In this document: positions 11,443 through 22,949 of the stretch, in pieces
Numbering within the stretch: the stretch's first letter is position 1
Layout: each line of letters starts with the position of its first letter
Source of the DNA: Sequoia sempervirens
Taxonomy: Eukaryota > Streptophyta > Pinopsida > Cupressales > Cupressaceae
DNA: 64,000 nt
NCBI GenBank assembly: GCA_007258455.2
Contig: VDFB02275602.1
Location: 59,512-123,511 of the forward strand
Direction: 5' to 3'
Notes under the pieces: model-generated
Seen by the model: the letters and a program-made list of their open reading frames with translations, nothing else
Told to the model about the DNA's origin: nothing
The model's database searches: none
Translations under genes and position numbers: made by a program

Positions 11443-12814
11443 TGTAGAAACCCCTGTTCTCACTGTTTCCTAAAACTGTCTGTTTTTGCTTGTTTTGAAC
11501 GTTTTTGATTTTTTTGTGTTTTTTTGCATAAACCAATAAAGTGCGATTTTGGAAGAAATTGCTAATAAAATTCAAATAAAATATTGCAATACTGGAAATG
11601 ATAGAATCTACTGAAAATAATGTTGCCAAAGAGTTTATTGATCTTCTATGATGAATACAAATAAGATCTGATAACATGCAACTGAAAAAGCAACAATATT
11701 ATTCATGAAAACCTGGTATTTGCAGCAGATTGAAAAGACCTTGAAATGGTACGGCCTTCATGAAGATCCACTTTTCCTTGCGTTTGACGTTCGCAGATGA
11801 TACTAGAATAATAGGCGCCCTTGTTGATGAAGCCAGAATGCAAAGAAGGAAGGCGATTTTACTCTAGATGAAAAGTATGGCCTTGTACTTGCTGGTACGG
11901 CCTGCAACAGCAAAGTACGGATCTGCAACAGCCTTGAAGAAATCCGTACAGACTTGGAATAGATGCCAAATATGAAGCTGAGATAGGCGCCCTAGAATAT
12001 ATTCATTGCCTGTTGATGTCCGGATCCAAAACTCTGAAGATGAATCTCTGAATAAGTTCTGTGATAACCTCTGAATGAAGCTACCTCTCTGAAAGCAATA
12101 AATCAGTTGATATTTCATAGCCTCTGAACTGCAACACTGAAGATGGCTCGTTCTCCAATGCAAAACGAAAACTGGAACCCTTGGCTCTGTTCTCAGAAGA
12201 AGGACTTAGCAAAAATTCGATTTTTCAACATAATGAGCTCTTTTTCTAATGAAACCCTTATATCCTTCAAAAAGTCGACTTTTCTCAAAGAGACATCATT
12301 TAAATAAAGTTCAAACTTTTCTTTTAATTTTTCAATAGTCTCGAACGCACTTTTAATTATAAATTATAATTGAAAAGTGGCCCCTCTTCAATGTTGGTCG
12401 ATCCCTTCAAGAAATCACTTAAGTTATAATATTAAATAATATTATAACTTTATAATATAAGCTTCAAATAATTAATATTTAATTTGACAATTAAAATATT
12501 AATATCTCCCTCAAAATACGTCGGATTAACGAACCGTCTGAAGCTGGAGGATAAGTGATTGAATTTGCACACGACCAGACCAAACTGCTAAAAATAGCAG
12601 GGGTGCTCCGTTGAGTGACTTAACTTACTAAAAATAGCAAGTCAAGCAAATGATTACCGAACGACTCCGAACGAAAGTCAAACAGGTAGATTCCGACAAA
12701 CCGCAGCCAAGCCAAGCTCCAACCAGAGCCTCTATCCATCCTATCAGCCTACGAGGGTCGCATAATAGGCTAATCATAAGCTCTGAGAGATGTCAACTGG
12801 AAGGGGACATTACA
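11443..12814 (-). repeat. Element B 5' LTR
   Basis: Near-identical to 5391-6761. CTAAAAATAG boxes at 12588-12597 and 12628-12637; GTACGGCC near 11749 and 11896. Minus-strand start TGTAATGTCCCC at 12814. Confidence 0.93.
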
Positions 12815-12819
12815 AGTTG

Positions 12820-14261
12820 TCCAATTTCATGATATTTCATAAGGATGACTAATTGATTATTTTTATCAAATTAAAATAATATTAAATTAGTTATTTATAA
12901 GGTTATCAAACAATTATAATATAAAAGGTGACCTTATATTTAATTAATTTAATAAAGTGATTCAAATAAAATAATATTATAATATAAAGTCACTTAAATA
13001 AAATAATAATTTATTTCTAGAAGCTTCTTGGAGATGTGGTTGAAAAAGTATAAAAAGAAGCTTTGGCTGGGCATTTCAGCATGGTTGAGTTGATTACTTC
13101 ATTTTCTACATTTGCTGGAGCTGATTGCTTAGCAACTTCGCTTGTGAGATAGCAAGCCTAGCTGGTTCCTAGTTTCGCTTGTGAAATACCAAGCCTAGCT
13201 CGTTTGGGAGGAGTTACTTCAGACTTCTCAAGTGGGGCAAAATTAGTGGCCTTGGGCCAATTTTGGAGGAAATCTTTTGAAGAAAATCAGCATCATTGAG
13301 GGAAATCTATTGGCAGATTTTGGAGAAGAAGAAAGGTTCGATTTCAAGAAGAATAATATCAGATTTTATTGAAGTATCTCAGTCCATTAGAATGGATGAT
13401 TTTTCTTGAAGAAGGCAACTAGCTTGAAAGGGGAGGACTTTGGTGTTGCTGTTGAATAAAAATCAGAATTCAAGCTTATGCTGGGCGCACCTAGTAAGGA
13501 GCGATTTTGAGAAATAGTGCAAGATAAAATCTGGAAAAATTCTAAAGGGGTCAATTTGCATAGAGGAAGCAAGGCGCAGCCATTTGAAGGCCATTGGGGG
13601 CTTGTGCAAGGAGAATCGAACTATTTGGAGTTGGGAGCAAGTATTTTCCAGGTTTCATATTTTATTGTTGCATTGTATTTAGAGATTTGAGTTCATATAG
13701 TGCTCATTGCTGATTCAATCAGCCTCTTATCAATGTAATTTCAGTCATTAAATAAATTTCATGTGCATATGTAATGATGTTATTTATACAGCTGATAGGC
13801 ATTTAAGTTTGAGGCATATACATATGAAAAGTTGAATGTAAACTTAGGTCTGATTGGATTTCATTCTCAGCTTGTAAGCACTCTTATATTTTGCAATATC
13901 AGTAGTTTGATTGGCATCTATTTGACAAAATGTCTCTTATTCGTAATTGCATTACTTGGAACTAGTTTTCATGCCAGGTGTTTGTGAAAATGTCTCTTGG
14001 CTGTAGGTGTTTATTTGCACTTAGAATGTCATGTAGTTGCATTTGAAAATACCAAAAAGAGCTGCAATTCATCTTAGTTAATTGCATAGTTGTCTTAGAG
14101 ATCTTTTGCTAGCATTTTACTTCATTTGCAAACATAAAAAACAAATCCAAAGCAAACTGAAACAAAATCAGCAAGCAAGAAGGTTACAAGACAATTGTTT
14201 GACAATATTACCAAGTCTGCAAATGAGTGTTTTTATATCAGATTTGGTCAGGCACATTACA
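12820..14261 (+). mobile_element. Element A 3' LTR, second part
   Basis: Continues the LTR from 5390 after element B. Its end (GGCACATTACA at 14251-14261) matches the 5' LTR end at 2583-2593. Full 3' LTR length without B is about 1.5 kb. Two nearby imperfect copies of a phrase around TTTCGCTTGTGARATA.CAAGCCTAGCT lie at about 13135-13205. The base after the element begins AAAAG; the matching left target duplication is outside the window or destroyed. Confidence 0.82.
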
Positions 14262-14609
14262 AAAAGATAGGATTTAGATTACTTTTCTTTTCCAAACATT
14301 TCAGCAATACAAGGGAGCTTCCCTCCCTAATTTGAAAAGCACTCATTTCGCAGTGTGCATAGTTGTCCATATCAACTTGCACTCCAGAGGTGTTAGTTGT
14401 TATGCCAACATATATATAACGTAATTTCTAAGTACTAAGGAACCTAAATTCATTTCTGATTTACATTACATTACTAGAAACCAAATGATGGTTTCAGTTC
14501 TTGATAGGTTACATAAATAAATCAGATTTATCTCAGGTAGAAAGCTTTTACATCACATACCAGATATACATTTTTGTTATCATACAACTAGGTGAATAGT
14601 GCCTGCTAC
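14262..14609. other. Unassigned spacer
   Basis: About 350 bases between element A and LTR D. No reading frame, repeat or motif that I can name. Confidence 0.4.
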
Positions 14610-15484
14610 TGTAAAAAACCCCAATGCTGTGTTCACCTCTCCTGGAAGATGAAGTTCTCGAACTTAAAGCTGATTGGGAAAGACTCATATAACCAGGGCG
14701 CCCCTTTTTGGTGTGCTTGCAGCCCACTAAGTGAGGCGTTTTGATGTAGTATTGCTCAAACCCTTAAGAAGAAGGACGGCTAGCTGTAGATGGAGAAAAT
14801 CTGCCCCAAAATCACCAATCTGTATACAGCCCTTTGTGCTAGTGGTCTGAAGTTTGAAGCTGCTCCCAAACCTCAGAAATTTGTCCAGAATAACCTGCAA
14901 TCAGGTCTTGTTGTGGCCCAAAATGCATCCAAAACCAAACAGCAACCTTAAGGTGGTATTTCACACCCTCAAGCAGCTCAACTAAGAAGAATGATGTCCC
15001 TCCAAGCTCATACAAAGTGGAGAAATCAGGAAACCCTTGCTTCCCTCTTCCTCCAAGCCAAGCTCAACATGCCAAATGAAAAGAAAACTATTCTCGAAGA
15101 TGGGTCAAACTTCTCGTCATGAGAATATATGTTTTACGTTGAAATCACTATTCATTAAAGTGAATACTATTCACTTTAAGTTATAACATTTTCAGTTTAT
15201 AAATGAATAGTGCCAAATAAAAATAAAGTGACCCCCTTATTTAAAAGACACATGGTCCCTAGGCCAAAAAGGGTGAAATAAAAGATAATAACATAATTTA
15301 ATCACATGCATGATGCCAAATGCCTTAATTCACCCTGACATTGAACTCTGGGGGATCAACACTACAATTTGATGACCAAGTGACTGTCTTAATGGACCCT
15401 CTATCTAGAACCATTAGCCTACGAGGGTCAACATGATAGGCTAATCCACTTATTACAGATGTCTAGCTAGAAGGGGACAATACA
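14610..15484 (-). mobile_element. Solo LTR D
   Basis: Minus-strand start TGTATTGTCCCC at 15484, end at 14610 (plus TGTAAAAAACCCC), about 875 bp. It carries the AGCCTA..TAGGCT dyad (15415-15443) with CTACGAGGGTC between the arms, as in other LTRs here. No matching target duplication is seen (GCTAC left, TATCC right), so one end may be rearranged or misplaced. Confidence 0.65.
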
Positions 15485-16131
15485 TATCCGGATAGGGATT
15501 TGAACCAAGCCCAGACTCTTCTGGGTTCATCCAGGGTTCCTAGTGAACCTGGTAACTTAGGTTACATCTAAATAATATTGATACTTCATTTATGAATTAT
15601 TCCATATTATTTGACAACTTGTTTGTTGGAATTGACTTCTAAACTCTATTTCAGTCAAACAACTCATCAACTGTAAAACTTGGCAAATTTCCAATGAAGT
15701 ATCTAGTTAAATAATTATTCAGATTTGAAGTGTAAACTTATAAAATTTATGAAAGTTACTTGATAGTTGGTATACCTTTATCAATCAGTAAATCTGACTT
15801 CAAGAAATTGACAGCCACTCAATTCTATTTATTTTTGGCTATGTAATATTGTGGTTTTCACTTCTCTAATGGTTTACACCTTTTAGTTCTCCAATATGGG
15901 TTGAAGTCCACAGTCACCGGAATTGGACTCGGCAAAAATTTGACAAGGTGATGTATCATGCTTGTATTGGACTTGAACTTGGTAATTTAAAAGAATATGA
16001 AACATGAATAATTGTGTTTTGAGAGACCCAGTGAGTACTTGATGAGATTTGTCAATGTAAAAACCCCACTGATCTTGAATGATATTTTTGTTTCCAGATT
16101 TCTCAGTTTGACAAATTTGGTATTTTGTCAA
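15485..16131. other. Unassigned sequence with a short minus-strand open frame
   Basis: About 650 bases without retroelement hallmarks. An 82-codon minus-strand frame at 15883-16131 has no domain I recognise and no start context that decides its status. It could be a relic or chance. Confidence 0.35.
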
Positions 16132-17242
16132 ACTGTTATCATACTTAAGTTGCTGAGGGTTTAAGGACTCTTCTTACAACACAATATCAACAATAGGGTT
16201 TTGCTCATAAAATGAAAGGAACTAATACTTATTTCATTACACTATTCAGTTCATTATATAACAGGAAAGTTGACTGTTCATACAATTAGAATATTGCTCA
16301 CTTCCAGTACATATTGCAAACAGCATAAATAACAGTAATAATCATGTTCAGAATTGAAAGTTACAGTCTTAGCACATAAATACCTCTTTTTGGAACTTTG
16401 TTGCAGGTTGACCCTCAGTAATAATGCCACGCCTTGCAGAGGAGACTACACTGCAGGAAGAATGACAGTATGAATGGCAGCCGCGTATATGCAGGGACCA
16501 CATCCAGCAACCTTCCATGCCCAGCAACAGCAATAAACCTCATGTCACCAGCTATAATCCTCATGCCACACTCCCACACAGGCCATTGCAACAAGGAAAT
16601 GGTGTCTGAAATAGGAGATACTACGGGCAGTAATGAATAGTCTCTGTTTCTATGACCCATGACCTTAGCACCACTCCCACGGGTCAGAATAATAATACCA
16701 CACCTCCACAAGGACTGATAATAAGCTGCGCAGGAGTTATATGCAGCTACAGGTTTCAGTAATACCCATGCACAGTCAAAACGTAAACATAAATGCACTC
16801 GCCCAGCTCCAATGTATGCAGCAATAAAACTTCCAGTGCTCACGTCCAACCTAGCAGGAGTTCCATATATTCATTAGCAATAAAATATCACCATTTCAAT
16901 CGACCAGCAGCCTGATTGCTCCACTATGAATCATCTGGAATAAATAATGTCTCCCAAACCTCCAAGCTGAACAAAAGTAATAATCATGAACCCTGAAATT
17001 TGTCTCCGCAGGACACCCACAAATTTTCCAATATCAAACTCAGTAAAAGACTTGTGTGATCTCTTCAACATAACCAGCTAGGGTGGATTAGTCTCACCAC
17101 CGAAACTAGTTGCCCTAGGGTTTCCTTTCCCTAATGTCAAGAACTCTCAAAAGCTCGTCAAATTGTCAATTAGAGAAAATAAGCAAGCCTAATGCAAATG
17201 AGCTCAATTTTAACTTTATATATTACTTGCACTTTTCCCGCT
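16132..17242 (-). mobile_element. Element J left LTR, first part
   Basis: From about 16430 on it matches the J right LTR (22197-22346, 28620-28678, 38962-39560). Solo LTR C2 interrupts it after 17242 and it resumes at 21048. The outer boundary near 16132 is tentative: GTCAA at 16127-16131 equals the five bases after the right LTR (39796-39800), but two extra bases separate it from the first TG. Confidence 0.65.
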
Positions 17243-17744
17243 TGTTGTACCCAAAATAATTTTTTGGCATTCTGCTTAAATTAAGCTAAATCATGTAAAA
17301 ATGCCGTCTAAAGTTTGTTTTAGGTCAAACCAAACATAGGATTTTGGTAGGTTTCTATCAAGGAACATATGGTTGAAATTCTGAAAATCCCTATTTTTAG
17401 GGAAATTCCCCAAAAATAGAACCTTCCCGGAAATAGATGAAAATGATTTTGATAGGATTATTCGACTTCACGATCACACTGATCAAGTCAAAATCATCAA
17501 AAGACACGTTTTACTCTAGTGGGTCTATTTCTATTTTTCAGGAACAAAGTTAGGAGCTCTGCAGCCATTAATGGCAGATTGGCCAGTACCAGGTGCTGAA
17601 AGCTAAGCTTCAAAAGCTTCGACGATGCAACCATGGAAAAAAAGGATGAAAAAGATGTTGTTTGACGAAGGAGATTCTTAGAACCGGAAAAGGCCAAAAT
17701 TTGGCTAACTCTGGAAATGCTACGAAGGAGAAATCAATTCACGA

Positions 17745-18430
17745 GGCAAAAAGGGCCTTTTTCATTGAGGGGCGCCCTTGATTCTCAAGGGCCAGATGCA
17801 GCTTGATGAATCATCCATTGTAGTCATCCTCGGCGTTCTCCTGCTAGCTCAACAACAAAACAATCAGCAAGATTATCTGACAAAGTGAACACCAGTGATC
17901 GTCAACAGAGTAAAAAGAGGCAGTTGACGAAGACATCAAAAATGGTTGTCAAAATGATGATCAAAGTGGAAAAGGCGCCCTTTCCAAGGAAAGGTGCCCT
18001 TCTTTTTGAGCCTTCAGATGCTGTCAGATGTCAGAAGGCCTCCCATGACAATTTTCTCAGTTATGGTCAATCTCGATAACGTAACTGCAGGCACAAGCAT
18101 CTGACAAGTCAGTCACCAGATAATCAAGATCAAACTGGAGCATCTTTCAGGATGAAGATCACTGTGCAAAAGGAAAAAGCGACCTTTCAATGAGGGGCGC
18201 CCTTGAATAAAGGATCCTTTCACTGACTTCTGGAAATTCAAAATCTAGTCATCTTTGGCGAAACGGAATTGGCTGCCTGATGAGATATCAAACAGGATCA
18301 TCTGATTGTCTGATCAACGAGAAATCCAAATCAAGGCACAAGAAGTCAGAATAAAGAGTTTGAAAGAACAGATCAAGAAAATGACTAAGGCATGAAAGAA
18401 AGCGCCCTTTGTTGAGAAAGGCGCCCTCCT
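17745..18430 (+). repeat. Tandem array in C2, about 4 units of about 215 bp with paired GGCGCCC sites
   Basis: Pairs begin near 17748, 17968, 18176 and 18398. Each is a GCGCCC-type site, about 10-14 bases, and a second one, for example GCGCCCTTTGTTGAGAAAGG followed by CGCCC. Same orientation relative to the LTR as the C1 array, with fewer units. Confidence 0.75.
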
Positions 18431-20116
18431 TGTCAAGGTCATTCAACATAGAAAATGTTGAAAAAGCTTGCAAAACTCAAAAGGGATGCCTAAAAGGGTC
18501 AAAGGCAAGTTTGTTGACTAAAAGTTAAGATATTTTGAGACAAACTTGGCCAACTCACTCCACGATTAGTGGAAATCACCTTTTTGAACTTTAGATCAAG
18601 CCAAATCAACTTTTGATCATGAGTTAAGTTCCCAAACTTATGGATCTGAGGCTTGAGTCTATACTAAGAAGATCTAGGCGTTGCTCCTCATTATTCCATT
18701 GCAGGTTGATGATCAAGAACAACAATAAGCTCTCAAGGACGCCATTTTCAGATCTGGCCAAGGTTTTTGACCGTTCTTCGATATTTCTTGAAGATCGGAA
18801 GCAGAAGAATATTTCTAATCAGAGGCTAGATTTAGAGATAGATTTTCTCAGGGAGTCTAATTAAAAACTTCCAATCCATCTTCTGTCTACTTCCTCTCTT
18901 CTTGTCTTAGGTTTTCTTGCATGTCACACAAAGCAACAAGCTACCACAGATCTAATCAACTGGGCAGATTCAAGATAATTTTTCGAGTGAAACCCATCTC
19001 GTCAGATTTTCCAGAATCACCAAACTTGCTGCCCCTATTTTTGGGGGTTTTTTCGAAAAAGTTTCAGAATCAAAATTCAGAGGAACTGGGTTTGTTCAGC
19101 ATTGAAGCACGAACAATACCCATGTGCCAGATTTTTTCCGAAAAAATACTTCTTGGCGGGTGGCTATTTTTAGGGGTTTTTCAAAAGTTGTCTAAACACA
19201 CCCGTGTTTACAGTCAACAGGCGAGTTCCTCTTCACAGAATGACAATTTGGCGTCCTCGGGCTCCAATTGAACAACTAGACCTTGCACCAGCAACTCTCC
19301 AACCAGATCTTACACACATTGCTGGAGAGCAAACGAACATCATCAGCAGTCTGTGGATCTTTATCTTTGAAAATAATACATCTCCCGCTCAGTGGAGAGC
19401 CGCAACAATTACTCTGGACGAAGAAGAAAGAAAGGCTGATCTTATAGCAGAAAGACCAATATTACCACCTCCGGTGTGGCAGTAAGCACCTTGGCTTGCC
19501 AGCTTCGAAGAGGTCATCCAAGCACAAAGCTGCCAAAGTTACCAAGAGCAACAACTTGCACAAGAAGAGATGTCGTGTCATCAAAGCATTGACTATCCGG
19601 AAACGGAAGAAGTCAACACATGGATCAAGGAGTTGTTGACCGGAAGTGGTGAAGTGTGAAAAGACACCTTGGAAGGACATTCTGCCTTCCAATTGGCATT
19701 TATGATACTTGAAGTTGACTTGATACCTCATTCCAAGTCAACTCAAGAGGACATTTAATGTAATTGGAGTTAACTTGATGTCCCTTTCCAAGTTAACTCC
19801 ATATCCCACAAATCATGCATTGCCAGATCCCACTGATTAAGGATGTCTAATCGGCTTCCATAATTTGTGGATCTCAGATCTCCACTAAACGTGGATGTCT
19901 ATTTTAGAGGTATACTTTACATTAAAGTTCACCTTTAGTTTACTTTCAGTCAACTGAAGTAGTTTCCAGTTGACTCTTTGTTTAGTTTCAGTTAACTAAA
20001 GTAGATTTCCAATTAACTGCTTGTTCCCCCTTTTTAGGAATAAATCTTGCTAATTGATTGGCAAAAACTCATTTTTAACTCAAGGAGATTTTGGGGTTGC
20101 CCACTCCTTTGAGTTC

Positions 20117-20124
20117 TATAAATA
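20117..20124 (+). promoter_or_regulatory. TATA box of LTR C2
   Basis: TATAAATA in the context GTTCTATAAATAAGAGCC, in front of a pyrimidine-rich leader; position within the LTR fits a U3/R promoter. Confidence 0.65.
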
Positions 20125-20396
20125 AGAGCCTTGGGCTCATTGTTTGTTTAACCTTTACTTGCTATGCAAAATTGCTGCGCCATTGTTGCCAACAACTTTG
20201 AAAGGGAATATTTGTTCACTCTTGGATGAGAGTTCGTTGGTTGATTGTAATTGTGCATGATTTTGTGCCTTTGCTGTCCCAACCTTTGTAATTCGTTGAT
20301 GAAGCTTGAAGAAGAATATCAGAAGGCGCTTGCATTTTGATCTACCTATTTGAATTCTTTCTACGTTTTGTGTTCAATAGCTTGTTGTTTCATTTC

Positions 20397-20605
20397 CCTC
20401 CTCGGATAGGGGTTCCTCCTCCTTGGATATTTGTCATTGGAAGTTATTATTTGTTGTTGTCTAATGGATTGTCCTTGAAACTATACTTCAGATAGAGGTT
20501 CCTCCTCCTTAGCAAGCTTGTCGGCCTAGACATCGTAATTTGTTGTTTCTTGTAAGTCGTTTCCTAGCCCATACCTCGGATAGGGGTTCCTCCTCCTTGG
20601 CAGGT
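20397..20605 (+). repeat. Three copies of a pyrimidine-rich phrase at 87-base spacing in the C2 leader
   Basis: CTCGGATAGGGGTTCCTCCT and close variants start at about 20401, 20488 and 20575, each continuing CCTTGG or CCTTAG. It lies downstream of the TATA box and so would be in the transcript. Confidence 0.75.
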
Positions 20606-21047
20606 CTCAGATCCAGCTTACCATAAAGAGTGTTTGCTTGTACCAACCTTATCCCAGCATATATCCGAGAGTTTAGAGCCTCGGCCATATTCTCAGGAGA
20701 CGGAAAATTCAGGTGATCCAACCAATCCAGTCCCGCTCCTATACCCTCATGCTCTATTTACCTTGAGGATATTGGATAGATTAAAAGCTAGAACAGTCGT
20801 AGTTAAGATCTGCAGAAACTAGAGAAAAAGCTTAGCTGTGGTGCATTGTGTTTTTGCACCCTTGTGTCCTACCGCTGAAGTACACAAAGATAGGAACCTT
20901 AGTTTACCATTCCCTTCCTTACGTATTTCTTTCAGGAGAGAGGGACTTCTCCTCTTTAAATAACGAAGAAGTGTTGCAAAACATTTGAAATAGCTGAACG
21001 TTTACAATCAGCACTCCAGAGGTGGTAATTTAAACGCCAACACCGCT

Positions 21048-21278
21048 CATAAAATAAAATAAAGTGACTTTATAAAGTTCCTTTTTTAAATATTTTTGAA
21101 AAGTCACTTTATAACACCTTTTAATTAATTATTTAACATTACCCTATAAATGTACTTTTCCCCGCCAGGCAACATTAAATAATTAAATGAACCAATTCCC
21201 TTTACTTGACTATAGCCTATGGGAATTAAATAGGCTAATAAGTCCACCTGGAGCAATCATTGAGAAGGGGACATTATA
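21048..21278 (-). mobile_element. Element J left LTR, second part
   Basis: Continues from 17242. Minus-strand start at 21278 reads TATAATGTCCCC (TG changed to TA). Dyad TAGCCTA..TAGGCTA at 21213-21237. Adjacent to the J PPT. Confidence 0.8.
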
Positions 21279-22196
21279 GTCCTTCCTTCCCAAGATTGCT
21301 TGCCCTCAAGCAATTGCAAATTAGGGTGCTGCAAAATCTGCTCTCCTTCTCATGTAGCATCCTCCACGGGCAAGTCTCTCCACCTGATCAGATATTCTTT
21401 GATCACTTGGCTCCTCAATCTCCTCTCCTTGACATCAAAAATCTCATCAAGAACCAATACTAGCTTCCCCTCTTCATCCAATGGAGGCAACTTTGCTGAC
21501 GAAGTAACCTATTGCCACAGTGCCTTCTTGAGGCATGACACATGAAAAAAATTATGGATCTTACTATTCTTGGGCTGCTCGAGCTCATAGGCTACCTCCC
21601 CCACATGCCTCGCTATCTTATAAGGACCATAAAAACGTGGTTTCAACTTTTTTGCACCACTTTTCTTTAGCGAAGATTGTCTGTAGGACTGCAACCTCGA
21701 GAAGACCAAGTCTCCTACCTCAAAATTGCACTCAACCTTGTGCTTGTCTACATAAGTCTTCTGCTTATTCTGGGCCACCTGTAAATTATCCTTAAGAGCC
21801 TTAAGAATATCTTGGCTCTCCTGTATCTAGTCTTTGGCTTTGGGAGCCTTGCTATCCCTAAACGCCAAATCTACAAATGAAGGAGCATCATAAACGTACA
21901 ATGCTCAGAATGGTGTCATGGCAATAGACATATGGTAGGTGGTATTGTAACAATGCCTCCTAGATACAACCACTTAATCCATGCCTTTTGTTGACCTGAG
22001 ACAGTTACACGAGTACCCCTCAACCCATTTATTCACTATCTCCGTCTGACAATCTGTTTGAGGGTAGTAACTAGTACTACGAGTCAACTCTGTGCAACCA
22101 AGTCTGAACAACTCCTGCCAAAAGGCATTGAGAAACCTGTTGTCCTTGTCACTGTCAATGTACTTAGGCACCCTGTGGAGTCTAAACACCTTTGTG
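21279..22196 (-). pseudogene. Element J integrase and chromodomain remnant
   Basis: Minus-strand reading: integrase core pieces (FRLHRVPKYIDSDKDNRF, STSYYPQTDCQTEIVNKW) near 22200-22030, the long helical segment (QNKQKTYVDKHKVE), GPY motif [21 protein letters not shown] and FFHVSCLKKAL at 21778-21540, then a frameshifted chromodomain (KEYLIRWRDLPVEDATWE, translated by eye near 21340-21400). Ends in the inverted repeat 21295-21314 and purine tract GGGAAGGAAGGAC. Everything from gag to RNase H is missing; the upstream end is fused directly to the right LTR near 22196, so a deletion joined mid-integrase to the LTR. Confidence 0.85.
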
Positions 22197-22346
22197 GAGA
22201 GTACGCCGCAAGAAGAATGACAGTATGAATGGTAGTTGCCTATATGTGGGGACCACATGCAACAACCTTCCATGCCCAACAACAACAATAAACCTCACAT
22301 CACCGGCTATAATCCTCATGCCACACTCTCACACAGGCCGTAGCAA
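22197..22346 (-). mobile_element. Element J right LTR, first part
   Basis: Matches 16436-16592 of the left LTR. Ends AGCAA (22342-22346), the left target duplication of LTR I. Confidence 0.8.
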
Positions 22347-22636
22347 TGTAATGTCCCCTTTTGAGTGAAATCGCTAAAAACCCTATTCTTGCATTTAGAA
22401 GCATTAGAGAATGCTGAATTTGATTGTTAGTATCCGTTAAGGTAGAAGATGATATAAATGTTTCATTCTTCATTGGACGACGTAATAGGGCTATCGGAAA
22501 TATGATCTCTTTATTCAATATTCCCTTGTACCAAAGATGGAATTCTATCATAATGTATGAATAAAGACATTCATATCACAATTCTGAATTACCCTCATTG
22601 TGAGGTCTTAGGTGTGTATATATCAGAATAGAGAAG
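22347..22636. mobile_element. Solo LTR I, first part
   Basis: Starts TGTAATGTCCCC at 22347; the other end is GGGGACATGACA at 28619, with target duplication AGCAA on both sides (22342-22346, 28620-28624). Interrupted by solo LTR Q. Because the ends are inverted repeats of each other and no PBS is present, the orientation is not decided. Confidence 0.75.
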
Positions 22637-22949
22637 TGTTGTGACCTTTTCACACATCGCCCCATTCGAGATGGGGACCCCTAATTTTTGCTCCATTCCG
22701 GTCTTTTTGGCTTTGGTTTTTGTCTCTCTCTCTCTCTGTCTGTCCCTTTTCCATGGTCTACCTTCTAGGGGACGTGCCCGCCATTGAGTTTAAATGTGAA
22801 ATTTTGACCAAGTCTGAAAATTAGGGTTTTGAGTGTTTTGGTCAGTTCGAGGTTGAACGAAGTGAATAAATTGAAAACAGAGCTTAACACTGTTGTCAGC
22901 ATGCTCCCAGCAGGTTCTCAGCCAATTCTCATCAAATTCTGAGTACTTA

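Larger units (their letters stand above)
5391..12814 (-). mobile_element. Element B, complete Ty3/gypsy chromovirus with degraded genes
   Basis: Flanked by the perfect 5-bp target duplication AGTTG (5386-5390 and 12815-12819). Two LTRs of about 1371 and 1372 bp (5391-6761 and 11443-12814) look about 98 percent identical by eye. In minus-strand order the element has 5' LTR, PBS, gag, protease, RT, RNase H, integrase, chromodomain, PPT and 3' LTR. It is inserted in the 3' LTR of element A. Confidence 0.95.
17243..21042 (+). mobile_element. Giant solo LTR C2 (3.8 kb)
   Basis: TGTTGTACCC at 17243 and CAACA at 21042 are flanked by the perfect duplication CCGCT (17238-17242 and 21043-21047), and the J LTR reads on across it (compare the uninterrupted copy near 39546-39575). 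No gag or pol, PBS or PPT is seen. A TATA box at 20117-20124 about 925 bases before the end gives an LTR promoter layout with a U3 of about 2.9 kb. CTATTTTTAG-type boxes at 17391-17400, 17410-17419, 19035-19044 and 19164-19173; GC-pair array at 17745-18430; a three-copy repeat in the leader at 20397-20605. Small open frames such as 19204-19485 look like chance. Confidence 0.88.

Noticed and set aside
16415..16849. 144-codon minus-strand frame
   Set aside because: It lies within the J LTR and is broken in the second copy at 22197-22346 and 38962-39195; no coding signature.
19204..19485. Possible internal coding region of a C2 element
   Set aside because: No Gag or Pol motif. The TSDs at both ends and the TATA position fit one long LTR, with no second LTR copy inside.
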